Positions 1 through 6,523 of a stretch of 13,225 bases of DNA are shown one piece after another. Numbering within the stretch: position 1 is the stretch's first letter; each line of letters opens with the position of its first letter. The position numbers were made by a program, and so were the translations under genes. The DNA comes from DASZMJ01 sp035551935 (GTDB taxonomy: Bacteria > Planctomycetota > Planctomycetia > Isosphaerales > Isosphaeraceae), in NCBI GenBank assembly GCA_035551935.1, contig DASZMJ010000144.1, positions 1 through 13,225 of the forward strand. Direction: 5' to 3'. Under the pieces are notes generated by a model that saw only the letters and a list, made by a program, of their open reading frames with translations, ran no database searches and had not been told where the DNA came from.

Positions 1-2
1 AC

Positions 3-794
3 AAGGACCGCGCCGAGAGCTTGAAGGAGCCGGCCTACCTCCTCGACATCGGCCGATACGGCGCGGTCCCGATCCTGCTGGGGCGCGCCGACGGGGTCCG
101 CCGGCTGATCGGCCTGTGGCAGCGGCTCGACGAGCGGCTGGTCCAGGTCGGCTGCCTCGACGTCAAGGAACGCGAGGCCGCCGCGACCCTGCTGGGCTGC
201 CGCTTCGACGACCTGTTCGACGAGCGCGCCCGCGAGCTCCACGGCCTGGGCATGGCGCTGGAGGTCGCGCGCGGGGCCAAGGTCGACGAGCACGCCAAGC
301 TGCTGAAGCGAGGCGTGGTCATCGACACGGACCGGCCGATGGAGCGCCTGCGCGCCATCATCGCCTCGGAGCTGGAGGCGCTGAACGCGATCCTGCCCGA
401 CCTGGAGCTCGAGGAGGCCGAGCAGCGGCAGCAATCCATGGACGCGGCGGCGGTGGACACGTCGGACGAGGGGTCGCGGCGGCATCGTTACTTGCAGGAC
501 CACCAGCGCAGCTTCCGGCAGCTCTCGACGGCGCTGATCGCCTGCAAGAACGCGCGGCTGAAGCTCTACGGCCGCATCCTCTCCAGCAGCGAGAACGAGC
601 CCGCGTGGACGCCCCCCGAGCCCACCCCGCCGGCCCCCGAAGCGCCGCCACGAAACGAACCGAAGAATGATGTAACCTACGATTACGTAATGGTCTTGGA
701 TGAGACACCCGTGCCCGCGACGCCCCGGCCGGCGTCCTCGGTCGTCGTCGGCGTGGCGCCGACGACCGCGACGGCCCCGCCGCGGCGGTCCTGA
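3..794 (+). CDS. Hypothetical helical protein with proline-rich C-terminal tail, 5' end outside the window
   Basis: I do not recognise this family. The frame is open to the left edge with no stop, and the first possible start (TTG at 21) lies inside sequence that reads continuously from codon 3. The gene therefore probably begins upstream and is shown here as partial. The first ~190 residues are charged and mostly alpha-helical in composition, rich in Leu, Glu, Arg and Ala, with no visible membrane segment or signal peptide. From about position 597 the protein turns into a Pro/Glu/Ala-rich linker (PPEPTPPAPEAPP), then a short acidic and aromatic patch (TYDYVMVLDETP), then a Val/Ala/Thr/Pro tail ending PPRRS. 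Such tails are usually disordered. The patch at about 650-710 uses A/T-ending codons unlike the rest of the gene. A hairpin overlaps the stop codon. It is a real gene by codon pattern, but no function can be given. Confidence 0.72.
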   Translation, partial: KDRAESLKEPAYLLDIGRYGAVPILLGRADGVRRLIGLWQRLDERLVQVGCLDVKEREAAATLLGCRFDDLFDERARELHGLGMALEVARGAKVDEHAKLLKRGVVIDTDRPMERLRAIIASELEALNAILPDLELEEAEQRQQSMDAAAVDTSDEGSRRHRYLQDHQRSFRQLSTALIACKNARLKLYGRILSSSENEPAWTPPEPTPPAPEAPPRNEPKNDVTYDYVMVLDETPVPATPRPASSVVVGVAPTTATAPPRRS

Positions 795-812
795 GGCCCG
801 AAATCGGGCCTC
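793..812. terminator. Hairpin overlapping the stop of the first gene, probable terminator
   Basis: Arms GAGGCCCG (793-800) and CGGGCCTC (805-812) are exact reverse complements around the loop AAAT, and the inner A/T pair can extend the stem to nine. The hairpin starts inside the TGA stop codon. No T-run follows, so it is not a canonical intrinsic terminator; an end-of-gene hairpin role is inferred. The rest of the gap to the next gene (813-974) shows no other structure or small gene I would support. Confidence 0.5.
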
Positions 813-974
813 GGACGCCCGCTTCCGATCCATGACGGCTGATCCGAAGGGGTCGGCGGCGCTCGGGGTGCGCGGCGGGCCGGGGTGGGGGGCGGGTCAG
901 GCGGGGAGACCTGGCAATCCCCCTGCCGGGTCGGCCCCTTGAGCCGTCGGCGATCGATCGCGACAATCGTGCTC

Positions 975-1742
975 ATGACGAATCACTCGAAACCCTTGCA
1001 GGGGCTGCGCGCGGCGGTGTTGGGCTCGACGTCGGGGATCGGCCGGGCGACGGCCCTGGCCCTGGCGGAGCGGGGCGCGGACGTGATCATCCACGGCTTC
1101 CGCTCGACCGTCGCGGCGCGGGCGGTCGCCGCCGAGGTCCGCCGCCGCGGCGGCCGGTCGGAGGTCTTGATGGCCGACCTGGCCGATCGAGCGGCGGGAG
1201 ACCGGCTCGTCGCCGAGGCCTGGGACCTCTGGGGAGGGCTCGACGCCTGGCTCCAGATCGCCGGCGCCGACACGTTGACCGGCCCGGCGGCGAAGCTCGA
1301 CTTCGACGCCAAGCTCGATCGGCTCTGGGCGGTCGACGTCGTCGCGACGATGCGACTCTGCCGGGCCGTGGGTCGAAGGATGAAGGAGGATGGCTCGGGC
1401 GCGATCGTGACGATGGGGTGGGACCAGGCCGAGACCGGCATGGAGGGGGACTCGGGCGAGCTCTTCGCGGCGACCAAGGGGGCGATCCTGGCCTTCACGC
1501 GCAGCCTGGCCCTGAGCCTCGCCCCCGAGGTCCGCGTCAACGCGCTGGCCCCGGGCTGGATCAAGACGGCGTGGGGCGAATCGGCCTCGGCCGCCTGGCA
1601 GGATCGGGCCGTGCGCGAGACGCCGCTGGCGCGCTGGGGCACGCCCGAGGACGTCGCGCGGGCCGCGTGCTTCCTCGTCGGCCCGGAATCCTCCTTCGTC
1701 ACGGGGCAGGTCGTCCGGGTCAACGGCGGCGCGGTCCGCTGA
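975..1742 (+). CDS. Short-chain dehydrogenase/reductase (SDR) family protein with altered catalytic residues
   Basis: This is a Rossmann-fold protein of 255 residues, the usual length for a classical SDR. The glycine-rich dinucleotide motif GSTSGIGRA lies at residues 17-25. Arg in HGFRS after the second strand suggests NADP(H) preference. MADLAD and the C-terminal NALAPGW and VNGGAVR segments fit the family. The ATG at 975 is chosen because the fold begins right after it; a GTG at 885 would add 30 low-complexity residues. No clear Shine-Dalgarno is visible. Three signature sites are changed. The NNAG motif reads QIAG (I95-G97). The catalytic Ser region reads VTMGWDQ (145-151). The YxxxK motif reads F164-A-A-T-K168, so the catalytic Tyr is Phe. 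A normal oxidoreductase mechanism is therefore doubtful; it may bind a nucleotide without catalysis or use another chemistry. It converges on cdsA with a gap of only 19 bp. Confidence 0.88.
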   Translation: MTNHSKPLQGLRAAVLGSTSGIGRATALALAERGADVIIHGFRSTVAARAVAAEVRRRGGRSEVLMADLADRAAGDRLVAEAWDLWGGLDAWLQIAGADTLTGPAAKLDFDAKLDRLWAVDVVATMRLCRAVGRRMKEDGSGAIVTMGWDQAETGMEGDSGELFAATKGAILAFTRSLALSLAPEVRVNALAPGWIKTAWGESASAAWQDRAVRETPLARWGTPEDVARAACFLVGPESSFVTGQVVRVNGGAVR

Positions 1743-1761
1743 AGGCGAAGCGAATCGGTCG

Positions 1762-2787
1762 TCAATAGCCCGGCCCGGGTGCGACGGGGCCGAAGAGGAG
1801 CCAGTAGCCGTAGGCGACCGGGGCGGCAAACAGGAGCGAGTCGAGGACGTCGAGCACGCCGCCGAAGCCGGGGACGGCCGCCGAGGCGTCCTTGCGGGCG
1901 CAGTCGCGCTTGATCATCGATTCCATCAGGTCGCCGAGCTGCGCCGCCGTGCCGACGACCACGCCGAAGCCGACGGCCGCCGGCCAGCTCAACGCCGCCA
2001 CGCCGAACGCCTCGCGCGCGACCGCCACGACCGCCAGCGCCGCCGCGACGCCGAAGACCAGCCCGCCGAGCGCGCCCTCGACCGTCTTGTTGGGGCTCAG
2101 CCGCGGCCAGAGCTTGTGCCGGCCGGCGAGCCGGCCGAGCGTGTACGCCCCGGTGTCGGCGCCCTTGGCCGTCGCGACCAAGGCCAGGAGCGGCACCAGG
2201 CCGTCGTCGAGCCAGCGGAGCTGGAGCAGGAAGCTGCCGAGCAGGCCGATGTAGGCGACCGCCAGGACCGTCCCGGAGATCGTGGCCATCGTCGCCCCCG
2301 GGCGCTCGAACTGGGCGCTCTGTGCGATGAAGGCGAACATGACCACCCCGACGAACGCCCAGAGCGGCCACGACAGCACCGAGATCGGCCCGGCGGGGTC
2401 GAAGCCCATCCCCGAGACGCTCCCCGGCAGGCCGAGCATCGCCAGGTGCGGGAACGTCTGCCGCGTCAACTGGGCCGTGACGTGCGGGGCCCAGTTGGCG
2501 ATGACCAGCGCCAGCACCCCGCCGAAGACCGTGTTGCCCGACGGCCGCGCACTCGTCTGGTTCAGCAGGCCGACGATTTCCAAGGCCGCCATCCCGAGCA
2601 CGATCAGGCCCGTGACGAACCAGTGCGGATACCACGGCGCCAGGCCGAGCCCCTCGTCGAGCCCGAGCACGGTCACGAAGGCCCCGATCATCAGGACGCC
2701 GAACGCCAGGCGAGTTCGCAGCATGTTCCGTCGCCGACCCTCCGGGATTCGCGCGGGGACGTCGCCGGCCCGCGACCGTCCCATCAT
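1762..2787 (-). CDS. cdsA: Phosphatidate cytidylyltransferase (CDP-diacylglycerol synthase)
   Basis: This integral membrane enzyme makes CDP-diacylglycerol from phosphatidic acid and CTP, the branch point of bacterial phospholipid synthesis. The protein (341 residues from ATG 2787) has several hydrophobic helices, a cytosolic KGADTGAYTLGRLAGRHK loop followed by LSPNKTVEG, and the C-terminal family signature from S290: SMIKR, then K299-D300, then PGFGG, then LDVLDS. Two signature positions differ from the usual form: the His of PGHGG is Phe308, and the Arg of LDRLD is Val314. D313 and D316 are kept. The start is uncertain: ATG at 2724 gives a protein beginning MLRTRLAFG, which looks like a typical N-terminus for this family, whereas 2787 adds 21 basic residues. 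It is the last gene of the purA-uppS-cdsA run, 43 bp after uppS. The uppS-cdsA order is common in bacteria. Confidence 0.95.
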   Translation of the reverse strand: MMGRSRAGDVPARIPEGRRRNMLRTRLAFGVLMIGAFVTVLGLDEGLGLAPWYPHWFVTGLIVLGMAALEIVGLLNQTSARPSGNTVFGGVLALVIANWAPHVTAQLTRQTFPHLAMLGLPGSVSGMGFDPAGPISVLSWPLWAFVGVVMFAFIAQSAQFERPGATMATISGTVLAVAYIGLLGSFLLQLRWLDDGLVPLLALVATAKGADTGAYTLGRLAGRHKLWPRLSPNKTVEGALGGLVFGVAAALAVVAVAREAFGVAALSWPAAVGFGVVVGTAAQLGDLMESMIKRDCARKDASAAVPGFGGVLDVLDSLLFAAPVAYGYWLLFGPVAPGPGY

Positions 2788-2830
2788 CCCCCAGCCGGCC
2801 CGGCACGTCCACCGTCCGCCGACGCTCGGC

Positions 2831-3601
2831 TCACGCCTTCACCAGGCCGCCGAACCGGCGGCTCCGGCCGGCGAAGGCGAGCACGGCGGCGTCGAGGTCC
2901 TCGGCGCGGAAGTCGGGCCAGAGGACGTCGGTGACGTAGATCTCGGCGTACGAGATCTGCCAGAGCAGGTAATTGCTCACGCGCAGCTCGCCCGAGGTAC
3001 GGACCAACAGGTCCGGGTCGGGCATGCCGGCGGTCTCGAGGTAGGAGGCGAACGTCGCTTCGTCGACGGCCTCGGGGTCGAGCCGGCCGTCGCGGGCGTC
3101 GCGGGCGATCCGGCGGGCGGCGTCGGCGATCTCGGTCCGGCCGCCGTAGTTGACGGCGAGGCAGAGGGTCATGCCGGTGTTCGCGCGGGTCATGGCCATC
3201 GTCCGGTCGAGTTCGGCCAGGACGTCGGCCGGCAGGCCGTCGCGGCGGCCGATCATCGTCAGGCGGACCCCCTGCTCCATCAGCTCGGCGCGCTCGACCA
3301 CGAGGAAATGCCGGAGGAGCCGGAACAGGAACATCAACTCGCGCGGGGGCCGCTTCCAGTTCTCGACCGAGAGGCAGTAGAGCGTCAGTTGTTCCAGGCC
3401 GAGCCGGCAACCCTCCTCGACGACCGCGCGCACGCTCCGGATGCCGCGGCGGTGCCCCATGATCCGGGGCAGGCCGCGCGCCTCGGCCCAGCGGCCGTTG
3501 CCGTCCATGATGATGGCCACGTGGCGCGGGACCTGATCGGGCCGCAAGCCCAGCTCGGCGAGCCGCTCTCGCCCCCGTGGCGCGATGGTCGTGGTACTCA
3601 A
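2831..3601 (-). CDS. uppS: Isoprenyl transferase (undecaprenyl diphosphate synthase)
   Basis: This cytosolic cis-prenyltransferase condenses isopentenyl diphosphate onto farnesyl diphosphate to make the C55 lipid carrier for cell-envelope glycans. The protein has 256 residues, close to the E. coli enzyme. All hallmark blocks are present: HVAIIMDGNGRWA with catalytic D33, GHRRG, LYCLSVENWKRP, NYGGR, and the C-terminal block with R201, R207, S209 and Mg-binding E220 ending DVLWPDF. The start codon is TTG at 3601; no ATG lies between it and the first conserved block except the one inside the active site. A G-rich stretch lies a few bases upstream. It sits 30 bp after the purA stop and 43 bp before cdsA on the same strand, so co-transcription is likely. 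The product fits the lipid theme shared with cdsA. Confidence 0.97.
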   Translation of the reverse strand: MSTTTIAPRGRERLAELGLRPDQVPRHVAIIMDGNGRWAEARGLPRIMGHRRGIRSVRAVVEEGCRLGLEQLTLYCLSVENWKRPPRELMFLFRLLRHFLVVERAELMEQGVRLTMIGRRDGLPADVLAELDRTMAMTRANTGMTLCLAVNYGGRTEIADAARRIARDARDGRLDPEAVDEATFASYLETAGMPDPDLLVRTSGELRVSNYLLWQISYAEIYVTDVLWPDFRAEDLDAAVLAFAGRSRRFGGLVKA

Positions 3602-3631
3602 CGCGGCAACCCCCCGCTCGCCCCGCCCCGC

Positions 3632-4921
3632 TCAATCGACCCGCAACGTCGCCGATCGGTCCGGCCCGACCGAGACGATCGCCGCCGGCACCCCGACCTC
3701 ATCGGCGAGGAACCGGACGTACTCCCGCGCCCGCCTGGGCAGATCCGCCCACGACCGGGCCCCGGTGATGTCCTCGGCCCAGCCGGGCAAGGTCTCGTAG
3801 ACCGGCCGGCACCGCGCCAGGTCGTCGAGATGGCCGGGGAACGCGTCGATGCGACGGCCCGACTCGTCCTCATACGCGACGGCCACCCGCAACGTGTCGA
3901 GGCCGCTGAGGACGTCGAGCAGCATCACGGCGAGCTCGGTCGCGCCGCTGATCCGGGCCGAGTACCGCACGGCCACCGCGTCGAACCAGCCGCAGCGGCG
4001 GGGACGGCCCGTGACGGTGCCGTACTCGCGGCCGACGCGTCGGATGCGCTCGCCGACCTCGTTGTCCTGCTCGGTCGGGAACGGCCCGCCGCCGACTCGC
4101 GTCGTGTACGCCTTGACCACGCCGATCCAGCGGTCGATGTGCCGCGTCGGCACCCCCGAGCCGGCCGCGATCCCCGCGGCGCTGCTGTTCGAGCTGGTCA
4201 CGTACGGATAGCTGCCGTGGTCCACGTCGAGCAACGCCCCCTGCGCCCCCTCGAACAGGAGCCGCTTGCCGGCGGCGAGGGACTCGTGTAGGAACGCGGT
4301 CGTGTCGCGGACGAAGGGGCGGAGCCGGTCGGCATGATCGAGGTACTGCGCCGCGACGGCGTCGGCCTCGAAGGGCTCGAAGTCGGGGAGCATGGCTGCG
4401 AGGAGGCGGTTCTTGTAGGCGACGATCCGGGTGAGGTGGGCGCGGAAGGTCGCGGGGTGGAAGAGGTCGCCGATCCGGACGCCGTGGACGCGGCCGACCT
4501 TGTCGCGATAGCATGGACCGATCCCGCGCCGGGTAGTGCCGAGGTGGTCGGCGGCCGAGGCCGATTCCTCGGTCAGACGCTCCTCGGCCAGGTGATGCGG
4601 CAAGATCACGTGGGCCCGGTCGCTCAGCCAGAGCCGGCCCTCGACGTCGATCCCCTGTCCCGAGAGGGTCTCGACCTCACGGAGCAAGGCCGGCGGGTGG
4701 ACGACCACGCCGTTGCCGATGACACCCGCGATCCCCGCCCGCAGGACGCCCGTCGGCACGAGCGAGAGCTTGTACGTCACCTCGTCGACGACGACCGTAT
4801 GCCCCGCGTTGGCCCCCCCTTGATACCGGACGACCACGTCATGCCGGTCGCAGAGCAAGTCGACGATCTTGCCCTTGGCCTCGTCCCCCCATTGCAGGCC
4901 CGTCACGCAGGTCGATGCCAC
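3632..4921 (-). CDS. purA: Adenylosuccinate synthetase
   Basis: This enzyme couples GTP hydrolysis to the joining of IMP and aspartate, the first committed step from IMP to AMP. The protein has 429 residues, the usual length. Visible motifs are the N-terminal loop QWGDEAKGK (residues 10-18) with catalytic D13, GGANAGHT with H41, TTRRGIGPCYRDK (129-141), FEGAQGALLDVDHG, the TSSNSSAAGIAAG region, GRPRRCGWFDAVAVRYS, and near the C-terminus SVGPDRSATL. One oddity is Ala15 where the GDEGKGK loop almost always has Gly; the codon is GCC, so this is unambiguous. Translation starts at GTG 4921, supported by a GGGGAGG ribosome-binding site nine bases upstream and by H41 falling at the same number as in E. 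coli. It leads the uppS-cdsA run. Linkage of a purine gene to these lipid genes has no obvious functional reason. Confidence 0.97.
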   Translation of the reverse strand: MASTCVTGLQWGDEAKGKIVDLLCDRHDVVVRYQGGANAGHTVVVDEVTYKLSLVPTGVLRAGIAGVIGNGVVVHPPALLREVETLSGQGIDVEGRLWLSDRAHVILPHHLAEERLTEESASAADHLGTTRRGIGPCYRDKVGRVHGVRIGDLFHPATFRAHLTRIVAYKNRLLAAMLPDFEPFEADAVAAQYLDHADRLRPFVRDTTAFLHESLAAGKRLLFEGAQGALLDVDHGSYPYVTSSNSSAAGIAAGSGVPTRHIDRWIGVVKAYTTRVGGGPFPTEQDNEVGERIRRVGREYGTVTGRPRRCGWFDAVAVRYSARISGATELAVMLLDVLSGLDTLRVAVAYEDESGRRIDAFPGHLDDLARCRPVYETLPGWAEDITGARSWADLPRRAREYVRFLADEVGVPAAIVSVGPDRSATLRVD

Positions 4922-5120
4922 GGCGCGTCGCCTCCCCGGGGGCGCTCCGCCCCGCGCTCTCTTTCTTTGCGTTGCAAAGGGACACAGTAACGACCCGCGC
5001 GGGGCCGCGTCAAGCGGAGATCGAGCGGCATCGGGATGACAGCGGTCCGGCCGCGGACCTTCCCTTTTCGAGGGGTCGGGGATAGCCTTGGATCACGAAC
5101 GAAGGACAGGAATCGAGACG
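4922..5120. promoter_or_regulatory. Divergent purA/aroA intergenic region with a small palindrome
   Basis: These 199 bp lie between two divergent starts and must hold the 5' signals of both, although I cannot name -35/-10 boxes. On the minus strand a GGGGAGG site sits nine bases before the purA GTG. On the plus strand AGG (5108-5110) precedes the aroA ATG. Around 4961-4990 is an A/T-richer island containing a perfect palindrome, CTTTGC (4965-4970), GTT, GCAAAG (4974-4979). It could be an operator or a short hairpin in the purA leader; this is inference only. Confidence 0.4.
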
Positions 5121-6419
5121 ATGCCCGAGCCGCCGCCATCCCTGCCGATCGAGCCCTGGACCGGCCCGCCGCCGGACGCAATGGTGCGCGTCCCCGGCTC
5201 CAAGAGCCTGACCAACCGCGCCCTCATCGTGGCCGCCCTGGCCGACGGTTCGAGCACCCTCACCGGCGCCCTCGACAGCGACGACACCCGCGTCATGGTC
5301 GACGCCCTCAAGGCCCTCGGCGTCCCCGTCGAGCACGACCGCGATCGGGCGACGATCGCCGTCCGGGGTTGTTCCGGGGTGATCCCATCGAAAGAAGCCG
5401 ATCTCTACGTCGCCAATTCGGGGACGAGCCTGCGCTTCCTGACGGCGATGGTCGCGACGGGTCGGGGGACGTTCCGGCTCGACGGCACGCCGCGGATGCG
5501 GCAACGCCCTGTCGCCGACCTGCTCCAGGCGCTCAACGGCCTCGGCGCCGACGCGAGGAGCGACCTCGGCACCGGCTGCCCGCCGGTGACGGTCCGCGCC
5601 GAGGGGCTCGACGGCGGCTTCGCACTTGTGAAGGGAGACGTGTCGAGCCAGTTTCTCAGTGGCCTGCTGATGGCCCTGCCCGCGGCGAAGGACACGACGA
5701 CCGTCGAGGTCGACGGCCCGCTCGTCTCGAAGCCGTATGTCGAGATGACCCTCGCCGTGATGGAGGCGTTCGGCGTCCGGGTCGCCAACCACGGCTTCCG
5801 ACGGTTCAACGTCCGGCCCGCCCTCTACCACGGTCGCCCGTATGCGATCGAGCCCGACGCCTCCGCCGCCAGCTACTTCTTCGCCCTCGCCGCCCTGACC
5901 GGCGGCGCGATCACCGTCGAAGGGCTCGGCACGAGCAGCGTCCAGGGGGACATGGCCTTCGTCGACATCCTCGAGCACATGGGCTGCCGGGTCGAGCGAT
6001 CTCCCTCGTCCATGACGATCACCGGCGGCCCGTTGCGAGGGGTGGACGTGGACATGAACGCGATCAGCGACACGGTGATGACCCTCGCCGTCGTCGCGCT
6101 GTTCGCCGACGGCCTCACCCGCATCCGCAACGTCGCCCACATCCGCCACAAGGAGACCGACCGCATTTCCGCCCTCGCCGCCGAGCTCCGCAAGCTCGGC
6201 GCCGTCGTCGACGAGCACGCTGACGGCCTCCTCATCGTCCCCCCTGACCGTCTCAAGCCCGCCGAGATCGCCACCTACGACGATCACCGCATGGCCATGT
6301 CGTTTGCTTTGGCCGGATTGAGGTCCGACGGCGTGACGATCCTCGACCCCGGCTGCGTCGCCAAGACCTACCCCGGCTTCTGGTCGGACCTCGCGGCCTT
6401 GAGGGGGGCTCGCGGATGA
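5121..6419 (+). CDS. aroA: 3-phosphoshikimate 1-carboxyvinyltransferase (EPSP synthase)
   Basis: This enzyme transfers the enolpyruvyl group of phosphoenolpyruvate to shikimate-3-phosphate, the sixth step of the shikimate pathway to chorismate. From ATG 5121 the protein has 432 residues. ATG is preferred over TTG 5088 because it has an AGG-type site upstream and leaves a short natural leader before PGSKSLTNRA. Substrate residues K28, S29 and R33 match E. coli K22, S23 and R27. ANSGTSLRF carries the first PROSITE signature, and HKETDRIS (343-350) the second. D317, E345 and K415 (in CVAKTYPGF) match catalytic D313, E341 and K411. At the position of E. coli Pro101, next to the PEP/glyphosate site, this protein has F106, so it departs from the classical plant/enterobacterial form. 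It is transcribed away from purA and converges on the M28-like gene across a large hairpin. Confidence 0.97.
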   Translation: MPEPPPSLPIEPWTGPPPDAMVRVPGSKSLTNRALIVAALADGSSTLTGALDSDDTRVMVDALKALGVPVEHDRDRATIAVRGCSGVIPSKEADLYVANSGTSLRFLTAMVATGRGTFRLDGTPRMRQRPVADLLQALNGLGADARSDLGTGCPPVTVRAEGLDGGFALVKGDVSSQFLSGLLMALPAAKDTTTVEVDGPLVSKPYVEMTLAVMEAFGVRVANHGFRRFNVRPALYHGRPYAIEPDASAASYFFALAALTGGAITVEGLGTSSVQGDMAFVDILEHMGCRVERSPSSMTITGGPLRGVDVDMNAISDTVMTLAVVALFADGLTRIRNVAHIRHKETDRISALAAELRKLGAVVDEHADGLLIVPPDRLKPAEIATYDDHRMAMSFALAGLRSDGVTILDPGCVAKTYPGFWSDLAALRGARG

Positions 6420-6456
6420 TCCGCCGTCGATCGACCCCTCGTCTCGCAAGCCCCCC

Positions 6457-6521
6457 TCCTCGTTGGGCAGGGCTCGCCCTGCCACTCCCGGTTCGGCAGG
6501 GCGAGCCCTGCCCTACGAGGA
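6457..6521. repeat. Large near-perfect inverted repeat between convergent genes
   Basis: Perfect 19-nt arms at 6465-6483 and 6495-6513 flank an 11-nt loop. Pairing continues outward through one T/T mismatch (6464/6514) for seven more pairs, giving 26 of 27 paired positions over 65 nt. Each arm is itself palindromic (GGCAGGGC / GCCCTGCC around a 2-nt centre), so the element could also fold as two small hairpins or a cruciform. It occupies most of the aroA to M28-like gap and ends two bases before the stop of the latter. A two-way terminator role is inferred. The nested structure suggests a member of a dispersed extragenic palindrome family. Confidence 0.85.
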
Positions 6522-6523
6522 AG

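Noticed and set aside
832..942. Possible 36-residue small ORF upstream of the SDR
   Set aside because: Gly/Pro/Ala low-complexity composition, no ribosome-binding site, and no conserved feature.
983..2812. 609-residue open frame on the minus strand
   Set aside because: It runs antisense to the SDR and out of frame through cdsA, is dominated by Arg/Pro/Gly, and has no family motifs. It is a high-GC shadow.
2282..4291. 669-residue open frame on the plus strand
   Set aside because: It lies antisense to cdsA, uppS and purA, all of which have complete motifs, and shows no recognisable domain.
5010..6485. 491-residue open frame antisense to aroA
   Set aside because: Gly/Asp/Val-rich composition expected from reverse reading of a GC-rich gene; aroA is unambiguous.
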